This document shows, one piece after another, positions 51,254 to 60,116 of a stretch of DNA of 64,000 bases (the stretch's first letter is position 1; each line of letters starts with the position of its first letter). A program made the translations under genes and the position numbers. The notes under the pieces were generated by a model that did not search any database, was not told the DNA's origin, and worked only from the letters and a program-made list of their open reading frames with translations. The stretch is from Emticicia soli (GTDB lineage: Bacteria; Bacteroidota; Bacteroidia; Cytophagales; Spirosomataceae): NCBI RefSeq assembly GCF_037860775.1, contig NZ_JBBEWC010000009.1, forward strand, positions 248,001-312,000, in the 5' to 3' direction.

Positions 51254-52303
51254 ATGAAAAGACTAGGACTCATCCTCTTGCTGCTAATTGGAGGATTTTC
51301 GGTAAAAGCATCTTATAAGCAAGATACGACCATTGTAGAGTTTACTGACCGAGGTGTAAAGAAACGTGTAACGGTTTATACCTCAAGCAAAAAAGATTTT
51401 GAATTACCCCGTAACCTTAATCTGGAGAATGTTTTAAGAAGTATGGGGGTAGATTCTTCTGAAAGAAAAAAAGCATTGGTTTTAATAGAGCAAAATGGTG
51501 CTAAGCAAGATACCATATTGCTACTTGCTAATGACGGCCGCACTGTTAAAATTGTAGCCAAAGATGCACGAGACCAGCTAAGCAGGAGAGACACCCTGCG
51601 AAACGATAGTGACCATTGGAGCCGCTCAGGCAGGAATAATGACGACGACGAGGACGATGATGACACTACAACCTATGTTAAGCCCAAAAAGAAGAATAGT
51701 GGCGGTAGATTTTTCTCAAAGTCTGACTTCGGCTTTTATCTGGGGCTCAACAACTGGGCCAATGGAGCGTCGACGGTGCCATCTTTGCAAACATGGGGTT
51801 CTCGTTTTATAGCTTTGTCGTTCCGTAGAAATGCTACTCTTATTAATGGTAAGCAAATGGATTTGGCTCTAAGCTATGGTCCTGAAATATCGTGGAACAA
51901 CTTTATGTTTGAAGGCAACGACTATATAGACCGTAGTACAGAGCAGGTGGAGTTTTTGGTAGCTACTAAAGACCTCAATAAAAGCAAACTAGTAGAAACA
52001 AGTCTCAACTTGCCTGTTATGTTTAATTTTGGTTTTGAAGAGGCTAAACTAAAAATAGGTATTGGAGGCTATGTAGGTTATAGAGTAGGAAGCTACCGTA
52101 AATTGAAATACAGCGATAGCAGAAGGAAAGAGATTAACAGAGATAACTTTGGCTTGAATGATTTTCGTTATGGCCTTACCGTTGAAATTGGCAGAAGAAG
52201 AGGGATTTCGTTTTTCGGAAGATACGACATGGGAGATTTATTTAAATCTGGACAGAAAAATGCAGCAGGGCTTCAGGCCTGGACAATAGGAATAAGATTG
52301 TAA
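51254..52303 (+). CDS. Outer-membrane barrel protein with acidic linker
   Basis: The protein has 349 residues with a signal peptide. The N-terminal third (about 25-110) is a soluble domain (LNLENVLRSMGVDSSERKKALVLIEQNG). It is followed by a very acidic linker NNDDDEDDDDTTT (about 130-142) and a barrel region (155-349: FGFYLGLNNWANGA, FIALSFRRN, MDLALSYGPEISWNNF, ISFFGRYDMGDLF) ending GIRL. It is close behind the sigma/anti-sigma pair and may be their target or partner. The acidic linker could bind metal ions. Confidence 0.68.
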   Translation: MKRLGLILLLLIGGFSVKASYKQDTTIVEFTDRGVKKRVTVYTSSKKDFELPRNLNLENVLRSMGVDSSERKKALVLIEQNGAKQDTILLLANDGRTVKIVAKDARDQLSRRDTLRNDSDHWSRSGRNNDDDEDDDDTTTYVKPKKKNSGGRFFSKSDFGFYLGLNNWANGASTVPSLQTWGSRFIALSFRRNATLINGKQMDLALSYGPEISWNNFMFEGNDYIDRSTEQVEFLVATKDLNKSKLVETSLNLPVMFNFGFEEAKLKIGIGGYVGYRVGSYRKLKYSDSRRKEINRDNFGLNDFRYGLTVEIGRRRGISFFGRYDMGDLFKSGQKNAAGLQAWTIGIRL

Positions 52304-52317
52304 AAATATTTAACATG

Positions 52318-52350
52318 AAAACGGCAAAAATTAAGATTTTTTGCCGTTTT
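52318..52350 (+). terminator. Intrinsic terminator after the barrel gene
   Basis: AAAACGGCAAAAA (52318-52330) pairs with TTTTTGCCGTTTT (52338-52350) around a 7-nt loop, with TT after it. Confidence 0.85.
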
Positions 52351-52413
52351 TTGTGTCTGAAACAGAGAGCGAAAAAAAAAATAAAAAAGAATTGATTTTT
52401 TTTTGAGTGAATG

Positions 52414-52444
52414 TTTGACAATTAAAAAAAAGAATGTACTTTTG
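52414..52444 (+). promoter_or_regulatory. Promoter of the tRNA-Tyr/Gly/Thr-tuf cluster
   Basis: TTTG (52414-52417), a 19-bp spacer and TACTTTTG (52437-52444) match the Bacteroidota consensus exactly. The downstream GCACTCCCA is identical to the tRNA-Cys promoter, so this looks like a strong stable-RNA promoter. Confidence 0.88.
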
Positions 52445-52506
52445 CACTCCCATTCGGAATGAATGTTCTTTGTTAAAGTTTCCGAGGGGCGCAATAAAAT
52501 AAACAA

Positions 52507-52589
52507 GGGGGTGTACCAGAGTGGCCAAATGGGGCAGACTGTAAATCTGCTAGCTTACGCTTACGGTGGTTCGAATCCATCCGCCCCCA
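52507..52589 (+). tRNA. tRNA-Tyr (GTA)
   Basis: An 83-nt type II tRNA with a long variable arm. GGGGGTG pairs with CGCCCCC, the anticodon loop is ACTGTAAATC with GTA, and the T loop is GGTTCGAATCC. CCA is not encoded. Confidence 0.95.
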
Positions 52590-52605
52590 CAATTAATACT
52601 TATTA

Positions 52606-52678
52606 GCGGGAGTAGCTCATTTGGTAGAGCGATAGCCTTCCAAGCTATAGGTGGCGGGTTCGAGACCCGTCTCCCGCT
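52606..52678 (+). tRNA. tRNA-Gly (TCC)
   Basis: A 73-nt tRNA. GCGGGAG pairs with CTCCCGC, the anticodon loop is CCTTCCAAG with TCC, and the T loop is GGTTCGAGACC. It is 16 bp after tRNA-Tyr. Confidence 0.95.
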
Positions 52679-52750
52679 CGCAAAAATGATAGACGTGCGA
52701 CGGTTCAGTCGTGACTGATTCGGTGTTCGTCTTTTGTTATTTTAGAAAAT

Positions 52751-52822
<72 letters not shown>

Positions 52823-52854
52823 CTAGCTTTGAAAAGGGCAATCTTGATAAGGAA

Positions 52855-52935
52855 ACTCAGAAGAAGAGACTTCTTTGACAAGAGAAGAAATCAGATAGCG
52901 TGACCGAAATGTTTTTTTAGTATCTGATTCTGAGT
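52855..52935 (+). promoter_or_regulatory. Structured leader of tuf
   Basis: ACTCAGAA (52855-52862) pairs with TTCTGAGT (52928-52935), and AATCAGATA (52889-52897) pairs with TATCTGATT (52921-52929). The two share two bases, so they could be nested or competing. It lies between tRNA-Thr and tuf and may guide processing or control of tuf translation. Confidence 0.4.
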
Positions 52936-53074
52936 GACAGTAAAATTAATTTTGGAGTTTTCTTTCGTAACCGGGAAACTTGACAAGTTCAATCTAACAG
53001 TTCTGCAAGAAAGGCTCATCAAAGTGAATAATTAATTATTTTGTAATAAATCTAATATTTAGACTTCAATAATC

Positions 53075-54262
53075 ATGGCAAAAGAGAATTTTGACCGTAG
53101 TAAACCTCACGTAAACATTGGTACTATTGGTCACGTTGACCACGGTAAGACAACTTTGACGGCTGCCATCACAAAGGTACTTTCAGAGAAAGGATTGGCA
53201 GATAAAAGAGATTTCTCATCAATTGATAATGCCCCTGAAGAAAAAGAACGTGGTATCACTATCAATACTGCACACGTAGAGTATCAAACAGAAAACCGTC
53301 ACTATGCTCACGTTGACTGTCCTGGTCACGCTGACTACGTGAAAAACATGGTAACTGGTGCTGCTCAGATGGACGGTGCTATCCTTGTAGTAGCTGCAAC
53401 TGACGGGCCAATGCCACAAACTCGTGAGCACATCCTTCTTGCTCGTCAGGTAGGTGTACCTCAGTTAGTAGTATTCATGAACAAAGTGGATATGGTTGAT
53501 GATCCTGAGTTATTGGAACTTGTTGAAATGGAGATCCGTGACTTATTATCATTCTACAAATACGATGGTGACAATATCCCAGTTATTCAAGGTTCAGCTC
53601 TTGGTGGCTTGAACGGCGAAGCGAAATGGGTTGAAACTATCGAGCAATTAATGAACGCGGTTGATACATTTATTCCACTTCCAGCGCGTGCAACTGACAA
53701 ACCATTCTTGATGCCAGTTGAAGACGTGTTCTCAATCACAGGTCGTGGTACTGTAGCAACAGGTCGTATCGAAACAGGTGTAATCAACTCTGGTGAGCCA
53801 GTTGAGATCCTAGGTATGGGTGCAGAAAACTTGAAATCAGTTGTAACTGGTGTTGAGATGTTCCGTAAAATCCTTGACCGTGGAGAAGCTGGTGATAACG
53901 TAGGTCTATTACTTCGTGGTATTGAGAAATCAGATATCAAACGTGGTATGGTAATCTGTAAACCAGGTTCAGTTAAACCACACGCTCACTTCAAAGCAGA
54001 GGTTTACGTATTGAGCAAAGAAGAAGGTGGTCGTCACACTCCATTCTTTAACAAATACCGTCCTCAATTCTATTTCCGTACAACTGACGTAACTGGTGAG
54101 ATCTCTCTTCCAGCAGGTGTGGAAATGGTTATGCCTGGTGATAACATCACTATCGAAGTGAAATTAATCAACGCCATCGCTATGGATAAAGGTCTTCGTT
54201 TCGCGATTCGTGAAGGTGGCCGTACCGTAGGTGCTGGTCAGGTAACTGAAATCCTTGCTTAA
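53075..54262 (+). CDS. tuf: Elongation factor Tu
   Basis: The protein has 395 residues. The GTPase motifs are GHVDHGKTTL (P-loop), DCPGH, and NKVD, with domain II and III regions FSITGRGTVATGR and NITIEVKLI. It delivers aminoacyl-tRNA to the ribosome. It is preceded by three tRNA genes as in many Bacteroidota, but here a strong terminator follows and no tRNA-Trp, secE or nusG comes next. Codon use is distinctly biased, as expected for a highly expressed gene. Confidence 0.98.
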   Translation: MAKENFDRSKPHVNIGTIGHVDHGKTTLTAAITKVLSEKGLADKRDFSSIDNAPEEKERGITINTAHVEYQTENRHYAHVDCPGHADYVKNMVTGAAQMDGAILVVAATDGPMPQTREHILLARQVGVPQLVVFMNKVDMVDDPELLELVEMEIRDLLSFYKYDGDNIPVIQGSALGGLNGEAKWVETIEQLMNAVDTFIPLPARATDKPFLMPVEDVFSITGRGTVATGRIETGVINSGEPVEILGMGAENLKSVVTGVEMFRKILDRGEAGDNVGLLLRGIEKSDIKRGMVICKPGSVKPHAHFKAEVYVLSKEEGGRHTPFFNKYRPQFYFRTTDVTGEISLPAGVEMVMPGDNITIEVKLINAIAMDKGLRFAIREGGRTVGAGQVTEILA

Positions 54263-54289
54263 TTCTTAGAATTAAGAAGCATCATAAAG

Positions 54290-54317
54290 AAAAGCACTTC
54301 CGTAAGGAAGTGCTTTT
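54290..54317 (+). terminator. Intrinsic terminator after tuf
   Basis: AAAAGCACTTCC (54290-54301) and GGAAGTGCTTTT (54306-54317) form a perfect 12-bp stem with a 4-nt loop and a T run. Confidence 0.93.
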
Positions 54318-54403
54318 TGTTTTTATAGCCTATTGTAATAAAAGATAAACGCATAGGGGTTTGTATTGTTTGCATTGTCATAGAAGCAAATCATACTTAA
54401 ATA

Positions 54404-55561
54404 ATGCTCTATCTTATCGGAATTATCATTACATTTTTTCTGGCAATTGTGCTTATAAGCAAAAAAAGTAAATCATGTGCTGATAAAATTTTGGGTGCTT
54501 GGTTTGTGCTTATTGGCATACACTTACAATTATTCTACTTGCATTTTAGTGGGCAATATGTCCATTTCTCTTATCTACTAGGGCTCGAAATCCCGATGCC
54601 ATTACTTCACGGCCCATTTTTGTATCTCTACATTCATTCTCATCCACAGTTTTCACAGAGTAAACCTAAATGGTTTATCCATTTGTTACCGTCTCTTGTA
54701 GCCTATGCCTTGTTGATACCTTTTTTCATTTTATCAGGTGAGCAAAAAATACTTGTTTATCAACACGAAGGTGCTGGTTTTGAGTCGTTAACATCACTTA
54801 TTTTTATTGCTATTGTTTTATCAGGGGTTATTTACGTAGTGCTTTGTTGGCACTTAGTGGCTAATCATAAAAAACGTATGCAAGATTCATTACAAATGGC
54901 CAACAAAATAGACCTAAAATGGATATGGTTTCTGTTATATGGAATTGCTGCAATATGGATTGTAGTTATTGTTGGTAATGATACCCTCACGTTTGGGTCT
55001 GTGACAGTATTTGTAACACTAATCGGTTATCTGGGTATTAAACAAGGCAATGTATTCAGTAACTATAACTTATCTTATCAAATTGCTGCAACTTCTGATA
55101 CTTTTAGTTTTGAACAGAACTATGAGTATGCTAAGCATATAACATTTAAGCCTAAAGAAATGCCCGAGAAAGTTAAATACCAGAAATCGGCATTAAAAGA
55201 AGAAGATGCTTTACTGATTCATGCGAGATTGCAGCAATTGATGCAGGAAGAGAAATTATTCAAAATGCCAGAGCTTACTTTAGGAGAACTGGCTCAAAAG
55301 CTTGATGTGCATCAGAATACATTATCGCAGGTTATTAATTCTTTTGAGCAAAAGCCTTTTTACGATTACATCAACCATTTGCGCATTGAAGCATTCAAAG
55401 AAATTGTGCTTACGGCAGATAGCCGAAAATATACAATTCTTTGGCTGGCTTTTGAGTGCGGTTTTAATTCAAAGACAACTTTCAACCGAACTTTCAAGAA
55501 AACTGTTGGTATGTCGCCAAAAGAGTATCTGGCCCAAATATCATTACCCCAGGCGGCATAA
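54404..55561 (+). CDS. Membrane-bound AraC family regulator
   Basis: The protein has 385 residues with about seven predicted membrane helices in 1-215. The C-terminal AraC domain (about 270-380: LTLGELAQKLDVHQNTLSQVINSF, ILWLAFECGFNSKTTFNRTFKKTVGMSPKEYL) holds both helix-turn-helix units. Such fusions act as one-component signal sensors in Bacteroidota. The next genes (hydrolase lipoprotein and barrel) run in the same direction and may be its targets. Confidence 0.9.
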   Translation: MLYLIGIIITFFLAIVLISKKSKSCADKILGAWFVLIGIHLQLFYLHFSGQYVHFSYLLGLEIPMPLLHGPFLYLYIHSHPQFSQSKPKWFIHLLPSLVAYALLIPFFILSGEQKILVYQHEGAGFESLTSLIFIAIVLSGVIYVVLCWHLVANHKKRMQDSLQMANKIDLKWIWFLLYGIAAIWIVVIVGNDTLTFGSVTVFVTLIGYLGIKQGNVFSNYNLSYQIAATSDTFSFEQNYEYAKHITFKPKEMPEKVKYQKSALKEEDALLIHARLQQLMQEEKLFKMPELTLGELAQKLDVHQNTLSQVINSFEQKPFYDYINHLRIEAFKEIVLTADSRKYTILWLAFECGFNSKTTFNRTFKKTVGMSPKEYLAQISLPQAA

Positions 55562-55639
55562 AATTAGGTACCACCTTACAAATTGGGGCGATTGGCACCT
55601 TTTAGTGATTCAATTTTGCTGAAAAAATAAAGCAAAACA

Positions 55640-56632
55640 ATGAATCGAACATTTAGTATTATTTCAGCCATGTTACTGGCGTTCTTTTTTATAGGCTGCG
55701 AGCAAGAACTGAGTATCAATGAAGCAGGATATCTGGTGCCTAAAACAGTAGAACAAGACTCGTCTCTGCCTTCTATTACAGTTAATAATACCCAACTTCA
55801 TGCAGAGACTTTTGGTAATCCTGCTAACCCAATGCTTGTGATTCTGCATGGTGGGCCCGGCAGTGATTACCGTTACTTACTTAATTGTAAGGCATTTGCC
55901 AGCGAGGGCTATTATGTGGTATTCTACGACCAAAGAGGCTCAGGTTTATCTAAGCGCCACGCTAAAGATATCTACACTATTCAAATCATGCTCGACGACC
56001 TGAGTGCAGTAATTACTCATTACCGCACATCGCCATCACAAAAGGTCTATTTTCTTGGGCATTCGTGGGGCGCAATGCTGGCAACGGCCTATATTAATAC
56101 TTATCCGCAAAGTGTTGATGGAGCTATATTGGCTGAACCTGGGGGCTTTATCTGGCAAGATGTGATAGATTATGTTGGGCGTTCTCGTAGTTTCAAACTC
56201 CTTTCCGAAACGCTCAACGATGCTACTTACCTCGACCAATTTATTACAGGTAAGCAAGACGAACAAGCTATTCTGGATTACAAATTCACATTGATGGCAT
56301 CGGCTGACGAGTCGTCAGAAAGCTCTTTAGGTAACGATGGCCCTTTACCATTCTGGCGAAGTGGTGCGCTCATTCAGGAAGCCTTGTTTGAAGCAGGTGA
56401 TAGAGAAAAGCCTGATTGGACAACCAATCTGAAAACTTACACCACAAAAGTGCTCTTCATCTACAGCGAGCGTAACAAATCTTATGGCTTGGCTCATGCA
56501 CAAAAGGTATCTTCCGCTTATCCGAATGTTGACTTGGTGAAAATAAATGGTGCTGGGCACGATATGCTCAGCTTCCCTACGGGCTGGAGTAATTTTTATC
56601 CTATTGCATTAAACTATCTAAAACACCTTTAA
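55640..56632 (+). CDS. Alpha/beta hydrolase lipoprotein, proline-iminopeptidase-like
   Basis: The protein has 330 residues, with lipobox FFIGC (Cys20). HGGPGSDYRYLL (oxyanion loop), YDQRGSGLS, the nucleophile elbow GHSWGAM with Ser142, and a C-terminal GAGHDM histidine place it near proline iminopeptidase-type hydrolases. An acid residue lies in the expected place (ERNKSYG region). It is likely exported and lipid-anchored. The following barrel gene begins 1 bp after its stop, so they are co-transcribed. Confidence 0.87.
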   Translation: MNRTFSIISAMLLAFFFIGCEQELSINEAGYLVPKTVEQDSSLPSITVNNTQLHAETFGNPANPMLVILHGGPGSDYRYLLNCKAFASEGYYVVFYDQRGSGLSKRHAKDIYTIQIMLDDLSAVITHYRTSPSQKVYFLGHSWGAMLATAYINTYPQSVDGAILAEPGGFIWQDVIDYVGRSRSFKLLSETLNDATYLDQFITGKQDEQAILDYKFTLMASADESSESSLGNDGPLPFWRSGALIQEALFEAGDREKPDWTTNLKTYTTKVLFIYSERNKSYGLAHAQKVSSAYPNVDLVKINGAGHDMLSFPTGWSNFYPIALNYLKHL

Positions 56633-56633
56633 C

Positions 56634-57299
56634 ATGAGAATTCTAAAACTAATTTTAACTTTAAGTCTTTTAAGCATCTATAACAGTTCTGCTCAAACGC
56701 TAAACTGGGCAAGTCTGAAAAAAGAACAGCGGCACCTTGCTAATTTAAATATAGGGCTAGATTATGGCGTAACCGCAGGAATAGTCTATAGTTATCACCT
56801 AAAAACAGCTTTACCTATGGCAATCGGATTAGAATATTCGATGCCTTCTGGTAAAAAGATTGGCGATGATTTTAAAACTAAACTAGGCGGGCAGATAAGA
56901 TGGTTTAGGTTTAGTGATTTTAATTTTAGTACCCGAATACAAGGTGTTTTCAGAAGGTTCGACAGTAATTATGTAACCTTGACCAATTTTGGTACTGATG
57001 TTTCGGGCACCTTAGGGTATTACAAGCCCAAATGGTTTCTGGCAGGTGAAGCCGGTTTTGATAAAGCCATTGTAACTCATTTTAAACACTCTGACTTAAT
57101 GAGCGACAACTTTACGGCTAAAAATGGGTGGTATATGCCTGCCACCGGAGGTAACTTTTATTATGGTTTACAGACTGGGTTTAGCTGGCAAAGCCATGAT
57201 ATTATACTAAAAGTCGGGAAAGTAATCAACCAGGATTTCAGAACAGAGCCATTGCTGCCTTTTTATGTACAAATTGGCTATACACTAAAAATGAAATAA
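56634..57299 (+). CDS. Putative outer-membrane beta-barrel protein
   Basis: This 221-residue protein has a signal peptide ending NSSAQ. The rest alternates aromatic and small residues in strand-like segments (GITAGIVYSYHLK-like stretches, IRWFRFSDFNFSTRIQGVFRRF, YYGLQTGFSWQSHDIILKVG) and ends YVQIGYTLKMK. It starts 1 bp after the hydrolase lipoprotein gene. No specific family is recognised. Together they suggest a small envelope unit under control of the AraC-type regulator. Confidence 0.68.
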   Translation: MRILKLILTLSLLSIYNSSAQTLNWASLKKEQRHLANLNIGLDYGVTAGIVYSYHLKTALPMAIGLEYSMPSGKKIGDDFKTKLGGQIRWFRFSDFNFSTRIQGVFRRFDSNYVTLTNFGTDVSGTLGYYKPKWFLAGEAGFDKAIVTHFKHSDLMSDNFTAKNGWYMPATGGNFYYGLQTGFSWQSHDIILKVGKVINQDFRTEPLLPFYVQIGYTLKMK

Positions 57300-57337
57300 G
57301 CTCAGGAATTAATAAAATAGGGGAGAGGCGTAAAGAG

Positions 57338-57387
57338 GAGTGTGTTTAAACTGTGTAAATCGACCGAGAAGCAAAGTTTGAACACAC
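57338..57387. repeat. Short copy related to the 14959-15120 palindrome
   Basis: GAGTGTGTTTAAA followed by AATCGACCGAGAAGCAAAG matches the left half of the larger element with a few changes. GTGTGTTTAAAC and GTTTGAACACAC also pair at 11 of 12 positions around 24 bases. It may be a shortened or rearranged copy. Confidence 0.5.
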
Positions 57388-57471
57388 CCAAGGAGAAATT
57401 GTGAACTTATGGCACCGTTTGTTAATAATTTGTTTTTTTCTTCATTCTGTTAAATTAGGCGTGGGTTTTGC

Positions 57472-57479
57472 TATTTTTG
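57472..57479 (+). promoter_or_regulatory. -7 box of the YfhO-family gene
   Basis: TATTTTTG matches TAnnTTTG, 31 bp before the ATG at 57511. Confidence 0.5.
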
Positions 57480-57510
57480 TAAAAACAAACCTATTTATAC
57501 CCAATCTTGT

Positions 57511-59967
57511 ATGGCTAAGAAGAAATACGTTCAGAAGGTAGATAAACCAGCGAAAGAAATTCTTGATACTCAAGCTGTAATTAAGCCTTCACCTCTTCCT
57601 GATTTTTTGTCGTTTAAAAGCTCATTTTACATATTACTAGTGCTGTTGGTACTAGCCAATTTCTGGGTGTTCAAAGACTTTCTATTAGGCAAAAAAGTAT
57701 TTCTTTTTAAAGACATCGGCAGCGATACTCTCAATCAGATTTATGCTTTTGCTAAAATGATAATTGATACCATAGCCAAAGATGGTATGCCGAAGTGGTC
57801 GTTCCAACAAGGACTAGGGCAATATGTAGCTCCTTTCAATTTAGGTAATCCATTTCATTGGCTGGTTTACCTGATGGGTGCCGATAATCTGCCATATTCA
57901 ATAGGCTTGGTTGAGTTCCTGAAGTTTGTTTTATCTGGCTTATTCTTCTATGCATATCTCAGACAACTCTCTTTAAGTGCATTGGCTTGTATAATTGGTG
58001 GTCTTGTATATGGTTTATCAGGTTTTTTGAGCGTTAGCTCAGGCTGGTTCAATTTCTTTACAGGTTGGTCGGTTGAGTTAAGTTTCTGGTTACTTGCTTT
58101 AGAACTTTTGTTGAGAGGCAAAACCTGGTATTATATGCCAATTGCAATAGCTCTTGTGGCAATGGACCAGCCGTTTAACTTGTTTCTTATAGGTGAGTTT
58201 TCTATTATTTATGTAGTTGCCTGGTATTTTTTACAAGAAAACGTAAATCTGGAAACCTATTTAATAAGAGTAGCAAGAGCTACTGTTTGTGGAGTATTAG
58301 GTTTATGTATTGGTGGAATTATGTTTGGGGCAAATATTTTTACTATGATTAACAGCCCTCGTGTATCGGGCGGTTCTTCTTATTATAGCACCCTTACAAG
58401 CCAACCTATTTTACAGCCGGTAGACGCCCTACAAGCCGGAACCATAGTGTCAAGGTTTTTTGGAAATAACCTTTTAGGCGTTGGAAACAATTATAAAGGC
58501 TGGATGAACTACATGGAAGGGCCAACATTCTATTTAGGTTTATTAGGCTTATTATTATTTCCACAGATTTTTATTTTTCTGAAAGGTACTCGTAGAAAAA
58601 CTGCTGCAATTCTCGGAGGTATCATAGCACTAATTTTATTATTCCCATTTTTTAGACACGCTTTTTGGGGCTTTACCGGTGATTATTACCGTATATTATC
58701 ACTATTTATAGGCATCGCTTTTCTGATTTCAGGGCTGTGGGTGATAACAAAAGTTGAAAAGGGAGAAAAACTTAATCTACCACTTTTAGGCGGCACTTAC
58801 GCTTTATGGCTCATATTGTTACTGATTGGCTATACCGATGAGTGGTCGAGCATAATGGTAAATTCAGAAAAAGTAAAATCTTTATTGGTACTTACTGTTT
58901 TAGCCATCGTGTTGGCTATCTATAATTTCTGGCCAAGCAGCTTGCTGAAGTACTTAATTATTGTAATTACTTTTTTTGAAGCAACCGGAGTAGCTTACAC
59001 AACGCTTAATAAAAGAGATATTATTCTGAAATCGGAATGGAAAGATAGAGCAGGCTTTAATGACTACTCTAATGAAGCAGTGCAATACCTGAAAAAACTT
59101 GATCCATCGTTCTATCGAATAGAAAAAGATTATTCATCAGGCACGGCTATTCACGTAAGTACCAACGACCCTATGGTGCAAGGCTATAACGGAACAACTG
59201 TTTATACAGCATTTAACCATAAAAACCAGGTTAGTTTTATGGCAGGTCTGGGTATGATTAACCCCAAGAATGAATTTGAAACCCGTTGGTTGACAACTTT
59301 ACGAAATCGTCCTTTTGTGCTGGGGCATGTAGCTACCAAATATGTTCTTTCTAAAGGGGTTATCCCTTTCAAGAATTTTGGCTACGATTCTCTTACTACT
59401 ATCAATGATGTAACAATTTTCCAGAATCCTAATTATCTGCCATTAGGTTTTACTTACGATGCCTACATAACCGATACCAATTTTAAGGATTTATCTTTAC
59501 TCCAAAAAGACCTTACCTTATTACACGCTTTTGTTATTGATGACAAAGAAAAAGCTGATTTTAGTAAACTGAGAGAGACTAAGGATTCTTCTACTGTCTT
59601 AACCATTGAACAAGTAATACTGCTTTCTGACGAACGCAAGAAAGAAAAACTAAACATAAAATCGTTTTCTAATAATCTGATTGAAGGCGATATAGAACTA
59701 AGTAGCCCTAAATTACTCTACTTATCAATACCTTATGACGAAGGTTGGAAAGTTGAAGTAAACGGAAAAGCAATGCCTACCAAAAAAGTAACTTACGGAA
59801 TGACAGGTGTACTATTAGAAAAAGGCAAGCATTCTATCGTGATGCGATATATCCCTCCATATGAAAAAGCAGGTATGTGGGCTTCAATTTCAGGCATTTT
59901 GGTCTATGTGGGTTTGGTATGCATGACAGTATTGTTTAAAAGAAAACCAGAAGAAACGCTAAGCTGA
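57511..59967 (+). CDS. YfhO family membrane protein
   Basis: The 818 residues have about twelve to fourteen membrane helices, with a soluble region near 500-775 and a final helix. KVFLFKDIGSDTLNQIYAFAKM, GLGQYVAPFNLGNPFHWLVYLM and IGGLVYGLSGFLSVSSGWFNF follow the YfhO pattern. YfhO-type proteins belong to GT-C glycosyltransferase-like families linked to polysaccharide or teichoic acid decoration. The Asp in the first loop (FKDIGSD) would be the GT-C catalytic acid. Specific function is unknown. Confidence 0.88.
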   Translation: MAKKKYVQKVDKPAKEILDTQAVIKPSPLPDFLSFKSSFYILLVLLVLANFWVFKDFLLGKKVFLFKDIGSDTLNQIYAFAKMIIDTIAKDGMPKWSFQQGLGQYVAPFNLGNPFHWLVYLMGADNLPYSIGLVEFLKFVLSGLFFYAYLRQLSLSALACIIGGLVYGLSGFLSVSSGWFNFFTGWSVELSFWLLALELLLRGKTWYYMPIAIALVAMDQPFNLFLIGEFSIIYVVAWYFLQENVNLETYLIRVARATVCGVLGLCIGGIMFGANIFTMINSPRVSGGSSYYSTLTSQPILQPVDALQAGTIVSRFFGNNLLGVGNNYKGWMNYMEGPTFYLGLLGLLLFPQIFIFLKGTRRKTAAILGGIIALILLFPFFRHAFWGFTGDYYRILSLFIGIAFLISGLWVITKVEKGEKLNLPLLGGTYALWLILLLIGYTDEWSSIMVNSEKVKSLLVLTVLAIVLAIYNFWPSSLLKYLIIVITFFEATGVAYTTLNKRDIILKSEWKDRAGFNDYSNEAVQYLKKLDPSFYRIEKDYSSGTAIHVSTNDPMVQGYNGTTVYTAFNHKNQVSFMAGLGMINPKNEFETRWLTTLRNRPFVLGHVATKYVLSKGVIPFKNFGYDSLTTINDVTIFQNPNYLPLGFTYDAYITDTNFKDLSLLQKDLTLLHAFVIDDKEKADFSKLRETKDSSTVLTIEQVILLSDERKKEKLNIKSFSNNLIEGDIELSSPKLLYLSIPYDEGWKVEVNGKAMPTKKVTYGMTGVLLEKGKHSIVMRYIPPYEKAGMWASISGILVYVGLVCMTVLFKRKPEETLS

Positions 59968-59983
59968 TACAAAAAAAAATATA

Positions 59984-60024
59984 AATAAGAGCCACTTGAA
60001 ATCTAATTCCAAGTGGCTCTTATT
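59984..60024. terminator. Intrinsic terminator after the YfhO gene
   Basis: AATAAGAGCCACTTG (59984-59998) and CAAGTGGCTCTTATT (60010-60024) are perfect 15-base arms with an 11-nt loop. Confidence 0.9.
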
Positions 60025-60116
60025 ATAATAATTGATGAGACTTTAACCTAAATTTAACCCTTATTTAAGAGAAAATGGCAAAAATATGGTTAATTTGCGT
60101 AAAACTTACCAAATCA

